This document shows, one piece after another, positions 54,037-62,339 of a stretch of 64,000 nucleotides of DNA. How positions within the stretch are numbered: position 1 is the first letter of the stretch; the number at the start of each line of letters is the position of its first letter. A model generated the notes under the pieces. That model made no database searches. It was not told the DNA's origin and saw nothing but the letters and a program-made list of their open reading frames with translations. Source of the stretch: Bradyrhizobium betae (lineage in GTDB: Bacteria > Pseudomonadota > Alphaproteobacteria > Rhizobiales > Xanthobacteraceae); assembly GCF_004123905.1 (NCBI RefSeq), contig NZ_MZXW01000053.1:124001-188000 (forward strand). Reading direction: 5' to 3'. The position numbers and the translations under genes are program-made.

Positions 54037-55071
54037 ATGAAGACTCTTCGCCTTCTGACAGCGGTCAGCATTGCGGCGCTCATTGCCGCCCCGTCGGTCG
54101 CCTCGGCCCAGCAAAAGACGCTCTATGTCGCCGGCTACGGCGGCTCGTTCGAGAAGACGATCCGCGACGAGGTGATCCCGGCCTTCGAGAAGGAGAACGG
54201 GGTCAAGGTCGAATACGTCGCCGGCAACTCCACCGACACGCTGGCAAAACTCCAGGCGCAGAAGGGCAATCAGCAGATCGACGTCGCCATCGTCGACGAC
54301 GGTCCGATGTACCAGGCGATCCAGCTCGGCTTCTGTGGCAAGCTCGAGGGACTGCCGGCCGATCTCTACGACACCGCGCGCTTCAAGGACGATCGCGCCG
54401 TTGCGATCGGCATCGTCGCCACCGGCCTGATGTACAACACCAAGGTGTTTGCCGAGAAAGGCTGGGCGCCGCCGACCTCGTGGAACGATTTGAAGGACAC
54501 GAAATACGCAAAACAGCTCGTGATCCCGCCGATCAACAACACCTACGGTCTCGAAGCGCTGGTAATGCTGTCGAAGATGAATGGCGGCGGCGAAACCAAC
54601 GTCGATTCCGGCTTCAAGATATTCAAGGAACAGATCAATCCGAACGTGCTCGCCTACGAGCCGTCGCCGGGCAAGATGACCGAGCTGTTCCAGTCCGGCC
54701 AGGCCGTGATCGCGGTGTGGGGCACCGGTCGTGTGCAGAGCTTTGCCAATACCGGCTTCCCCGTCGACTTCGTCTATCCGAAGGAAGGCGCCGCAACGCT
54801 GCTGACGACGGCGTGTCCGATCACCAAGCCCAACGCCTCGCCGTTGGCCTCCAGCTTCGTCAAGATGTTGCTCGAGCCGAAAATCCAGCTCGTGATGCTG
54901 AAGGACTACGGCTATGGCCCGGTGCTGAAATCGCTGGTGATCCCGCCGGAGCTCGGCAAGATGGCGCCGATCGGTGAGCGCGCGGCAAAGCTCTATAATC
55001 CAGATTGGACCGTCATCAACGAGAAGCGCGAGGAGTGGACCAAGCGCTGGAACCGCGAGGTCGAGCGTTGA
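54037..55071 (+). CDS. ABC transporter substrate-binding protein (spermidine/putrescine-type)
   Basis: A 344-residue periplasmic binding protein with a signal peptide ending SVASAQQ. Family blocks are LYVAGYGGSFEKTIRDEVIP, FEKENGVKVEYVAGNSTDTL, IDVAIVDDGPMYQA and AVIAVWGTGRVQSFANTGFP. This matches the PotD/Fbp-like group that binds polyamines, opines or similar cations. It is first in an operon that also encodes the ATPase (25 bases on) and two permeases. Confidence 0.93.
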   Translation: MKTLRLLTAVSIAALIAAPSVASAQQKTLYVAGYGGSFEKTIRDEVIPAFEKENGVKVEYVAGNSTDTLAKLQAQKGNQQIDVAIVDDGPMYQAIQLGFCGKLEGLPADLYDTARFKDDRAVAIGIVATGLMYNTKVFAEKGWAPPTSWNDLKDTKYAKQLVIPPINNTYGLEALVMLSKMNGGGETNVDSGFKIFKEQINPNVLAYEPSPGKMTELFQSGQAVIAVWGTGRVQSFANTGFPVDFVYPKEGAATLLTTACPITKPNASPLASSFVKMLLEPKIQLVMLKDYGYGPVLKSLVIPPELGKMAPIGERAAKLYNPDWTVINEKREEWTKRWNREVER

Positions 55072-55096
55072 TCTGATCGTTCGCGGAGAAAGCGTC

Positions 55097-56137
55097 ATGG
55101 CCTATCTCGAGCTCGATCGGGTCGCCAAACAGTTCGGTGCGCAGACTGTGGTCGACGACTTCAGTCTCGCCGTGGGCAAGGGGGAGTTCATCTCCTTCCT
55201 TGGCCCGTCCGGCTGCGGCAAGACCACGACGTTGCAGATGATCGCGGGCTTCGTTGACCCCACGCGCGGCGCGATCCGCCTGGAGGACAAGAACCTGGCC
55301 GCGATCCATCCGGCCAAGCGCGGGCTCGGGATCGTGTTCCAGAGCTATGCGCTGTTTCCGCACATGACCGCGGCGGAGAACGTCGCGTTCGGTCTGGAGA
55401 TGCGCAACGTGCCGCGCGGCGAGCGGGCCGAGCGCGTTCGTGCCGCGCTCGCGATGGTGGGTCTCGCCGGCTACGAGGACCGCCATCCGCGCCGCATGTC
55501 CGGCGGCCAGCAGCAGCGCGTCGCGCTGGCGCGCGCGCTGGTAATCAAGCCGAGCGTGCTGCTGCTCGACGAGCCGCTGTCAAATCTCGACGCAAAATTG
55601 CGTGAGGAGATGCAGATCGAGCTGCGCCAGATCCAGCGCACCATCGGCACCACTACGATCCTGGTCACCCACGACCAGAACGAGGCGATGTCGCTGTCCG
55701 ACCGCATCGTGGTGATGAGCCAAGGCAAGATCGAGCAGATCGGCACGCCGCAGGAAACTTACGAGCGGCCGGCTTCTGCCTTCGTCTCGCAATTTCTCGG
55801 CAAGACGAATGACTTTGCCGGGACGATCGACCGGACTGTCGTGCCCACGCAGCTCGTGGCGGGTTCCTGGCGCGCGCCGGCGCCGGCTGGTCTCAGTGGT
55901 CCCGTGACCGTCAGCGTTCGCCCCGAAAGAATCGGCTTTGGCGATGCAGGGCTCAGCGCAAAAATCATGACGCGTATCTTCCAAGGCAATCACTGGCTGT
56001 TCCAATGCGACAGCGAATGCGGCCCGGCGATTGTGATCCGCCAGAACGATGGTCAGGCGCAGCCGGCCGAGGGCGATGCGGTTCGCCTCACCTGGCGGCC
56101 CGAGGATATGAGCGTGCGCGCGAGGGCCGGCGCATGA
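55097..56137 (+). CDS. ABC transporter ATP-binding protein (PotA-like)
   Basis: A 346-residue ATPase. Walker A LGPSGCGKTTTLQMIAGF, Q-loop GIVFQSYALFPHMTAAEN, signature MSGGQQQRVALARALVI, Walker B LLLDEPLSNLDAKLRE and H-loop LVTHDQNEAMSLSDR are intact, followed by a C-terminal TOBE regulatory domain (GPVTVSVRPERIGFGD). It is coupled by four bases to the first permease gene. The ATG at 55097 starts the usual MAYLELDRVAKQFG. Confidence 0.96.
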   Translation: MAYLELDRVAKQFGAQTVVDDFSLAVGKGEFISFLGPSGCGKTTTLQMIAGFVDPTRGAIRLEDKNLAAIHPAKRGLGIVFQSYALFPHMTAAENVAFGLEMRNVPRGERAERVRAALAMVGLAGYEDRHPRRMSGGQQQRVALARALVIKPSVLLLDEPLSNLDAKLREEMQIELRQIQRTIGTTTILVTHDQNEAMSLSDRIVVMSQGKIEQIGTPQETYERPASAFVSQFLGKTNDFAGTIDRTVVPTQLVAGSWRAPAPAGLSGPVTVSVRPERIGFGDAGLSAKIMTRIFQGNHWLFQCDSECGPAIVIRQNDGQAQPAEGDAVRLTWRPEDMSVRARAGA

Positions 56138-57009
56138 GCACGGCCGCTGATGAACGCAACGCGCGCGCGCCATGGGCGCTGACCGCGCCCGCCTTGATGC
56201 TGTTCGTCGGCGTGCTCCTGATTCCGCTGGCGATGACGGTGATGCTGTCATTCCACGATTGGGGCCAGTACAAGGGCATCGAGCCGGTCTTCATCCTCAA
56301 GAACTGGCACGAGATCGCGACTGATCCCTATTACGCCGAGATGTTCTGGCGGACCTTTCGCATCGCGATCCTGACCACGCTGCTCACCGCATTGCTCGGC
56401 GCGCCCGAGGCCTACATCCTCAATCGCATGAGCGGCCGCTGGAAGAGCATTTTCCTGCTGGTCATCCTCGGTCCGCTCTTGATTTCAGTGGTGGCGCGCA
56501 CGCTCGGCTGGGCGCTGCTGTTCGGCGGCAACAACGGCCTCGTCAACAAGCTCTTGATGTCGGCCGGTGTCATCCGCTCCCCCATTCCCTTCATGTTCAC
56601 CGAAACAGGCATGGTGGTCGCGCTCGCACATGTGATGATGCCGTTCATGGTGCTGTCGGTATGGGCGGCACTGCAAAGGCTCGATCCGCAGATCGAGAAT
56701 GCCGCGATGTCGCTCGGCGCGGGGCCTGTGACCATCATCCGCCGCATCATCATGCCGCAAATCATGCCGGGCGTGCTGTCGGGCGCGATCATCGTGTTTT
56801 CGCTCTCGGCCAGCGCGTTTGCGACGCCGGCGATCATCGGGGGGCGCCGGCTCAAGGTCGCGGCGACGCTCGCCTATGACGAATTCCTCAACACGCTGAA
56901 CTGGCCGCTCGGCGCTGCCGTTGCCACGCTGCTGCTGGTCGCACTTGTGCTGATCGTGGTCGGCAGCAACGCGCTGATCGAGCGCCGTTATGCGGAGGTG
57001 TTCCGATGA
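56134..57009 (+). CDS. ABC transporter permease (PotB-like)
   Basis: A 291-residue permease. TM1 is APALMLFVGVLLIPLAMTVM, and the EAA loop reads NAAMSLGAGPVTIIRRIIMP. About six spans. Its ends overlap the ATPase and the next permease genes by four bases each, a tightly coupled transporter operon. Confidence 0.95.
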   Translation: MSTAADERNARAPWALTAPALMLFVGVLLIPLAMTVMLSFHDWGQYKGIEPVFILKNWHEIATDPYYAEMFWRTFRIAILTTLLTALLGAPEAYILNRMSGRWKSIFLLVILGPLLISVVARTLGWALLFGGNNGLVNKLLMSAGVIRSPIPFMFTETGMVVALAHVMMPFMVLSVWAALQRLDPQIENAAMSLGAGPVTIIRRIIMPQIMPGVLSGAIIVFSLSASAFATPAIIGGRRLKVAATLAYDEFLNTLNWPLGAAVATLLLVALVLIVVGSNALIERRYAEVFR

Positions 57010-57812
57010 GCCGGAACGGCCCGCTGGCGCTGATCTTCCACACCATCTTCGTCATCGTGATGGTGGCGCCGATCCTCGTGGTTTGCCTGGTCGCCTTCAC
57101 GCCCGAAGGTTTTCTGTCGCTGCCGACCAACGGCTTTTCACTGCGCTGGTTCAGGGCGATCGCGAACTACCCCGAATTCATCCACGCCTTCTGGGTGAGC
57201 CTTGGGCTGGGTGCGCTGTCCTCGTTCGTCGCATTGTTGTTCGCAGTGCCCGCAGCACTCGCGCTCGCGCGCTATCGCTTCCGTGGCCGCGATGCGCTCG
57301 CAGCTCTGTTCCTGTCGCCGCTGATGATCCCGCATGTGGTGCTTGGCATCGCCTTCCTGCGCTTCTTCACCTCGGCTGGCCTCGGCGGTAGTTTTGCAGC
57401 ATTGATCATTGCGCATGTCATCATCGTGTTTCCGTTCGCGCTGCGGCTGACGCTCGCGGCCGCGACCGGCATGGATCTCTCGGTCGAGATGGCCGCGGTG
57501 TCGCTCGGCGCCAATGGCTGGACGCTGTTCCGCCGCGTCACGCTGCCGCTGATCCTGCCAGGCGTCATCAGCGGCTGGGCGCTGGCCTTCATCCAGTCCT
57601 TTGATGATCTGACCATGACCGTCTTCCTCGCCGCGCCCGGCACCGAGACGCTGCCGGTGCGCATGTTCCTTTATATCCAGGACAACATCGATCCGCTGGT
57701 GACGTCAGTCTCGGCCTGCGTGATCGCGATTACCATGACCGCCCTCATTCTGCTCGACCGCTTCTACGGGCTCGACCGTGTGCTCGCCGGCAAGGGCGAT
57801 ACGGGACGATAG
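57006..57812 (+). CDS. ABC transporter permease (PotC-like)
   Basis: A 268-residue permease, the second of the pair. TM1 is IFHTIFVIVMVAPILVVCLV, and the EAA loop is MAAVSLGANGWTLFRRVTLP. The late segment FIQSFDDLTMTVFLAAPGTE is characteristic of PotC-type subunits. It is followed 8 bases later by the first oxidase gene, so transport and oxidation genes form one unit. Confidence 0.95.
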   Translation: MSRNGPLALIFHTIFVIVMVAPILVVCLVAFTPEGFLSLPTNGFSLRWFRAIANYPEFIHAFWVSLGLGALSSFVALLFAVPAALALARYRFRGRDALAALFLSPLMIPHVVLGIAFLRFFTSAGLGGSFAALIIAHVIIVFPFALRLTLAAATGMDLSVEMAAVSLGANGWTLFRRVTLPLILPGVISGWALAFIQSFDDLTMTVFLAAPGTETLPVRMFLYIQDNIDPLVTSVSACVIAITMTALILLDRFYGLDRVLAGKGDTGR

Positions 57813-57820
57813 GAGAACTC

Positions 57821-58957
57821 ATGCGAACTGAATATGACGTCGCCGTCGTCGGTGGCGGACTGCTCGGCTCCGCCATCGCCTGGGGCCTCGGCCGGCTCGG
57901 CAAGAGCGTGGCCGTGCTCGACGAAGGCGATATCACCAAGCGTGCCTCGCGCGCGAACTTTGCGCTGGTGTGGGTGCAGAGCAAGGGCCTGGGCATGCCG
58001 GCCTATACGGTCTGGACTGTGCAGGCGTCGCAGGCGTGGGGCCGGCTTGCCTCCGAGCTGAAGCAGCAGACCGGTCTCGACGTCAGCCTCCAGCAGAATG
58101 GCGGCTTTCACCTGGCGCTCGGCGAGGACGAATTCGGCCAGCGCGCCGAGCTGGTCAAGCGCATGCACAACCAGAGCGGTGCTGCCGATTACAAGATGGA
58201 GATGCTCTCCGCATCCGAGGTCAAGAAGTCGCTGCCGCTGATCGGCCCGGAGGTCTCCGGCGGCAGCTATTGTCCGCTCGATGGCCACGTCAATTCGCTG
58301 CGCACCTTTCGCGCGTTCCACACCGGTTTCAAGGCATTCGGCATCGACTATTTTCCGGAGCAACCGGTCTCGGCGATCAGCAAGAGCGGTGGCGAGTTCC
58401 GCCTGACCACGCCGAAGGGCGAGCTACGCGCCGCCAAGATCGTGCTCGCCGCCGGCAATGCCAACCAGACGCTGGCGCCGATGGTCGGCCTCTACGCGCC
58501 GATGGGGCCGACCCGCGGGCAGATCGTGGTGACCGAGCGCACCATGCCGTTCCTGCCGCATCCGCTGACCACGATCCGCCAGACCGACGAGGGCACGGTG
58601 ATGATCGGCGACAGCAAGGAAGACGAGCTGGACGATCGCACGCTGAAACATTCGATCAGCGCGGTGATGACCGATCGCGCCCAGCGCATGTTCCCGCATT
58701 TGTCGCGACTCAACGTGGTCAGGAGCTGGGCCGGCATCCGCGTCATGCCGCAGGACGGTTTTCCGATCTACGACCAGTCGGAGACGCATCCCGGCGCCTT
58801 CGTCGCCTGCTGCCATTCCGGCGTGACGCTCGCCTCCAACCACGCGTTCGAGATCGCCCGCATGGTCGCGCAGGGCGCGCTCGAGCCGGAGCTGGTTGGC
58901 GCATTCTCGGCCAGCCGTTTTGGCGGCGCGGGTACCGCGAACAACAGCGGCTACTAG
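57821..58957 (+). CDS. FAD-dependent amine oxidoreductase (DadA-like)
   Basis: A 378-residue flavoenzyme of the DAO family. The FAD Rossmann motif is DVAVVGGGLLGSAIAWGLGR, the second FAD region is IVLAAGNANQTLAPMVGL, and the C-terminal site includes SWAGIRVMPQDGFPIYDQ. It should oxidise a D-amino acid or secondary amine to an imine. It is one of three flavoproteins in the operon. Confidence 0.92.
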   Translation: MRTEYDVAVVGGGLLGSAIAWGLGRLGKSVAVLDEGDITKRASRANFALVWVQSKGLGMPAYTVWTVQASQAWGRLASELKQQTGLDVSLQQNGGFHLALGEDEFGQRAELVKRMHNQSGAADYKMEMLSASEVKKSLPLIGPEVSGGSYCPLDGHVNSLRTFRAFHTGFKAFGIDYFPEQPVSAISKSGGEFRLTTPKGELRAAKIVLAAGNANQTLAPMVGLYAPMGPTRGQIVVTERTMPFLPHPLTTIRQTDEGTVMIGDSKEDELDDRTLKHSISAVMTDRAQRMFPHLSRLNVVRSWAGIRVMPQDGFPIYDQSETHPGAFVACCHSGVTLASNHAFEIARMVAQGALEPELVGAFSASRFGGAGTANNSGY

Positions 58958-58976
58958 GGATATTGAAGGAACCAGG

Positions 58977-59273
58977 ATGTTCAAACGATCCGAACAGGAC
59001 AAACGGCCGCCAGTGCAAATCTTCGTCGACGGTGTTGCCGTCGCGGCACGCGAGGGCGACACCGTCTCCGCCGCGCTGCTGGCATCGAGCTGCGACGCAC
59101 GCCGTTCGACCGCAGTGAGCGGCGCTCCGCGTCTGCCCTATTGCATGATGGGCGTGTGTTTCGACTGCCTCGTCACCATCGATGGCGTCGGCAATCGCCA
59201 GGGCTGCCTCGTGCCCGTCGCCGAGGGCATGCAGGTCGAGATCCAGAAGGGCAAGCGGGAGATCGGACGATGA
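58977..59273 (+). CDS. 2Fe-2S small subunit of opine/HcnABC-like dehydrogenase
   Basis: A 98-residue ferredoxin-like protein. Cluster ligands are CMMGVCFDCLVTIDG (C-x4-C-x2-C) and a later Cys in QGCLVPVAEGM. This is the small subunit fold seen in HcnA and opine or hydroxyproline dehydrogenases. The ATG at 58977 follows an AAGGAACCAGG ribosome-binding site. It overlaps the next subunit gene by four bases. Confidence 0.92.
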   Translation: MFKRSEQDKRPPVQIFVDGVAVAAREGDTVSAALLASSCDARRSTAVSGAPRLPYCMMGVCFDCLVTIDGVGNRQGCLVPVAEGMQVEIQKGKREIGR

Positions 59274-60688
59274 CTGTGGCTCCCAAGCGCGAAGACTACG
59301 ATGTCGTCGTGATCGGCGCCGGCCCCGCCGGCCTTGCCGCCGCCGCGACATCCGCCGAAGCAGGCCTCTCGACGCTGCTGCTCGACGAGAATGTCGGCCC
59401 CGGCGGCCAGGTGTTTCGCGCCATCTCGTCCACGCCGGTGACTGACCGCAATCAGCTCGGCGCCGATTATTGGGTCGGCGCCGATCTCGTGCGGTCGCTG
59501 CGCGCGAGCAGCGCCGAGGTGATCCATCGTGCGACCGTCTGGAGCCTCGACCGCAATCTCGACATCGCCGTCTCCGTCGGTGGTGCGTCCGCCTTCGTCA
59601 AGGCGAAGCGCATGATCCTCGCGACCGGCGCGCTGGAGCGGCCGTTCCCGATTCCGGGCTGGACGCTGCCGGGCGTGATGACCGCCGGCGCGGCGCAGAC
59701 CATGCTGAAATCGTCTGCGCTGGTGCCGGACGGACGCACGGTGATCGCGGGGCAGGGGCCGTTGCTCTGGCTGCTCGCCGCGCAGATTTTGCGTCTCGGC
59801 GGCCGCATCGACCGCATCCTCGATACCACCGAGCGCGGCAATTACTTTGCGGCGCTGCCGCACGCCCTCGCGTTCGTGACTTCGCCCTATTTCGCCAAGG
59901 GCCTGTCGATGATGCGCGAGGTGAAGGCCAAGGTGCAGGTCGTCTCCGGCATCACCGAGCTCTCTGCATCTGGCGATGGCCAGCTCGCGAGTGTGAGCTA
60001 TGTCGCCGGCGGCAAGCGCGAGACCATTCCGGCTGATCTGCTGCTGCTGCATCAGGGCGTCGTGCCCAACGTCAATCTGGCGATGTCAGCCGGTATCGAG
60101 CATCGCTGGGATGATTTGCAGTTGTGCTGGTCGCCTGTGCTCGATGCGAGCGGCAATTCATCGGTCGCCGGTATCGCGATCGCCGGTGATGGCGCCGGCA
60201 TTGGCGGTGCGAATGCGGCCGTGGTGCGCGGCCGCATCGCCGCGCGCGCGGCGGTGGAAGCGTTGGTGCCGGCGGCTGCCGCGAAGCTCGCGCCGATGGC
60301 GACGCTCCGTTCTGAGCTTGCCAAGGCCGAGCGCGGTCGCGTCTTCCTCGATACCTTGTTCCGCCCATCGCCGCAGTTCCGCATTCCCACGGGCGACACC
60401 ATCGTCTGCCGCTGCGAAGAGGTGACGGCGAAGGACGTTCTGGACTCCGTCGCGATCGGCGCGACCGGGCCGAACCAGCTCAAGGCCTATCGCCGCACCG
60501 GCATGGGCCCGTGCCAGGGCCGGCTCTGCGGCCTCACGGTCACCGAGCTGATGGCGCAGGCGCGGAACAAGACCCCGCAGGAGATCGGTTACTACCGGCT
60601 GCGCGCGCCGGTGAAGCCGATCACGCTCGCCGAGCTTGCCGCCGTCCCGAAGAGCGGGGCCGACGTCAAGGCCGTGGTGCGCGGATGA
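59270..60688 (+). CDS. FAD/NAD(P)-binding subunit of opine/HcnABC-like dehydrogenase (HcnB/OoxA-like)
   Basis: A 472-residue flavoprotein of the pyridine nucleotide-disulfide type. The FAD motif is DVVVIGAGPAGLAAAATSAE, with the GGQVFRAI loop, and a second Rossmann site TVIAGQGPLLWLLAAQIL. A C-terminal BFD-like 2Fe-2S domain has IVCRCEEVTAKD and GMGPCQGRLCGLTV, i.e. C-x-C and C-x4-C. This fused arrangement is typical of OoxA/HcnB. It overlaps the next gene by four bases. Confidence 0.93.
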   Translation: MTVAPKREDYDVVVIGAGPAGLAAAATSAEAGLSTLLLDENVGPGGQVFRAISSTPVTDRNQLGADYWVGADLVRSLRASSAEVIHRATVWSLDRNLDIAVSVGGASAFVKAKRMILATGALERPFPIPGWTLPGVMTAGAAQTMLKSSALVPDGRTVIAGQGPLLWLLAAQILRLGGRIDRILDTTERGNYFAALPHALAFVTSPYFAKGLSMMREVKAKVQVVSGITELSASGDGQLASVSYVAGGKRETIPADLLLLHQGVVPNVNLAMSAGIEHRWDDLQLCWSPVLDASGNSSVAGIAIAGDGAGIGGANAAVVRGRIAARAAVEALVPAAAAKLAPMATLRSELAKAERGRVFLDTLFRPSPQFRIPTGDTIVCRCEEVTAKDVLDSVAIGATGPNQLKAYRRTGMGPCQGRLCGLTVTELMAQARNKTPQEIGYYRLRAPVKPITLAELAAVPKSGADVKAVVRG

Positions 60689-61806
60689 CCCAGAACGTGG
60701 ATGCGATCGTCGTCGGCGGCGGCATCCACGGATGCTCGACCACGCTGCATCTGTGCCTCGCCGGCCTGAAGCCGGTGCTGATCGAGAAGGACTATGCCGG
60801 CCGCCACGCCTCAGGCGTCAATGCCGGCGGCGTGCGCCAGCTTGCGCGGCATATTCCGGAAATCCCGCTCTCGATCCGCTCGATGGGCATCTGGGAGAAG
60901 ATTTCGGATCTCCTCGACGACGATTGCAGTTTTGAAAGCTACGGCCAGGTGCTGGTCGCCGAGAACGAGGAGGAACTCGCGGTCTGCCGCGCGCGCGTGG
61001 CTGAACTCAACGCGCTTGGCTTCACCCATGAGGAGCTGATCGACGGGGCTGAGCTGCGCCGGCTGGTACCGGCCGTCGCGGAAACCTGCCCCGGCGGCGT
61101 GGTCTCGCGCCGCGATGGCGCGGCCAATCCGGCGCAAACGACGACGGCGTTCCGGCGCAAAGCCCAGCAGCTTGGCGCCACCGTTCGCGAAGGCGTAGCC
61201 GCCACCAACATCCGCTACAGCGACGGCCTCTGGTACGTCGATGTCGGTTCGGAGAGCTTTGCCGCGCCGGTGCTGGTGAACGCGGCCGGCGCCTGGGCCG
61301 GCAAGATCGCCGCTGCGCTCGGCGAACCCGTGCCGGTCGAGACCGTCGCGCCGATGCTGATGATCACCTCGCGCGTACCGCACTTCATCGACCCCGTCGT
61401 GATCCTGCGCGGGAGAAAACTCTCGTTCAAGCAATTCTCGAACGGCACCGTGCTGATCGGCGGCGGTCATCTCGCAACGCCGTATCAGGATCGCAACGAG
61501 ACCGTGCTGGACTGGAAGAGCCTCGCCATCAGCGCGCGCACCGTGTTCGAGCTGTTCCCGGTGATGCGCAGCGCGACCATCGTGCGCGCCTGGGCCGGCA
61601 TCGAGGCCAAGATGAAGGACGATATCCCCGTGTTCGGCCCGAGCAGCCGTCACAAGGGCCTCTATCACCAGTTCGGCTTCTCGCTGCATGGTTTTCAGCT
61701 CGGCCCCGGCGCCGGCGCCGTGATGGCGGAGCTGATCGTCAATGGCGGCACCCAGACCCGCATCAGCGATCTCGGCATCGACCGCTTTCATCCCACCACG
61801 CTCTAA
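60685..61806 (+). CDS. FAD-dependent catalytic subunit of opine/HcnABC-like dehydrogenase (HcnC/OoxB-like)
   Basis: A 373-residue DAO-family flavoenzyme, the probable substrate-oxidising subunit. Motifs are DAIVVGGGIHGCSTTLHLCL, then SGVNAGGVRQLARH, VLVNAAGAWAGKIAAALG and RAWAGIEAKMKDDIPVFGPS, and the C-terminal GFSLHGFQLGPGAG FAD loop. With the two upstream subunits it makes a heterotrimeric dehydrogenase that passes electrons through iron-sulfur clusters. The substrate is likely an opine-like or D-amino acid. Confidence 0.92.
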   Translation: MTQNVDAIVVGGGIHGCSTTLHLCLAGLKPVLIEKDYAGRHASGVNAGGVRQLARHIPEIPLSIRSMGIWEKISDLLDDDCSFESYGQVLVAENEEELAVCRARVAELNALGFTHEELIDGAELRRLVPAVAETCPGGVVSRRDGAANPAQTTTAFRRKAQQLGATVREGVAATNIRYSDGLWYVDVGSESFAAPVLVNAAGAWAGKIAAALGEPVPVETVAPMLMITSRVPHFIDPVVILRGRKLSFKQFSNGTVLIGGGHLATPYQDRNETVLDWKSLAISARTVFELFPVMRSATIVRAWAGIEAKMKDDIPVFGPSSRHKGLYHQFGFSLHGFQLGPGAGAVMAELIVNGGTQTRISDLGIDRFHPTTL

Positions 61807-61821
61807 CAACAAGAGGACATC

Positions 61822-62169
61822 ATGAGCATCACCCGCAGCATCCGCACGCCCATCATGCATCGTGCCGTCGAAGCCAACGGCTTCGTCTTCGTCGGCGGCA
61901 CCATTGCCGACGACACCACGGTCTCGATGGGCGACCAGACCCGCAACATCCTCGGCAAGATCGCCGGCTATCTGAAAGAAGCCGGCACCGACAAGTCGCG
62001 TGTCGTCAGCACCTCGATCTTCGTCACGGACCTCTCCAAGAAGAAGGAGATGGACGCGGCCTGGACCGAGTTCTTCGGCGACAATCTGCCGACCCGGGCC
62101 ACCGTCGGCGTCGCCGATCTCGGCGGCGGTGCGCTGATCGAGGTGGTGGTCACCGCGCTCAAGGGTTGA
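61822..62169 (+). CDS. RidA family enamine/imine deaminase
   Basis: A 115-residue YjgF/RidA protein. It has IMHRAVEANGFVFVGGTIAD, QTRNILGKIAGYLKEAG, VVSTSIFVTDLSKKKEM and the C-terminal PTRATVGVADLGGGALIEVV, where the Arg and Glu form the active site. RidA hydrolyses the reactive imines left by amine oxidases, which explains its place after three flavin amine oxidase genes. The start is 15 bases after the previous stop. Confidence 0.93.
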   Translation: MSITRSIRTPIMHRAVEANGFVFVGGTIADDTTVSMGDQTRNILGKIAGYLKEAGTDKSRVVSTSIFVTDLSKKKEMDAAWTEFFGDNLPTRATVGVADLGGGALIEVVVTALKG

Positions 62170-62181
62170 TCGCGAAGGGCC

Positions 62182-62218
62182 GAAGGGACGTCGGCGCATT
62201 GTTCGCTGTGGTCCCTTC
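62182..62218 (+). terminator. Possible hairpin end after the oxidase operon
   Basis: GAAGGGAC (62182-62189) can pair with GTCCCTTC (62211-62218) across a 21-base loop, just after the RidA stop. There is no T-run after it, so rho-independent ending is doubtful. Confidence 0.3.
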
Positions 62219-62339
62219 GCGTCGCGCCTTGATCTCGCCCCTCGATGAGATTACTTAGAGAGTTCTTCAATCAGGAACGTCGAACCCATGGATTTCACCC
62301 CGACCGCAACGCCCATCCGCCTTGCTCACGGGGAATTCC

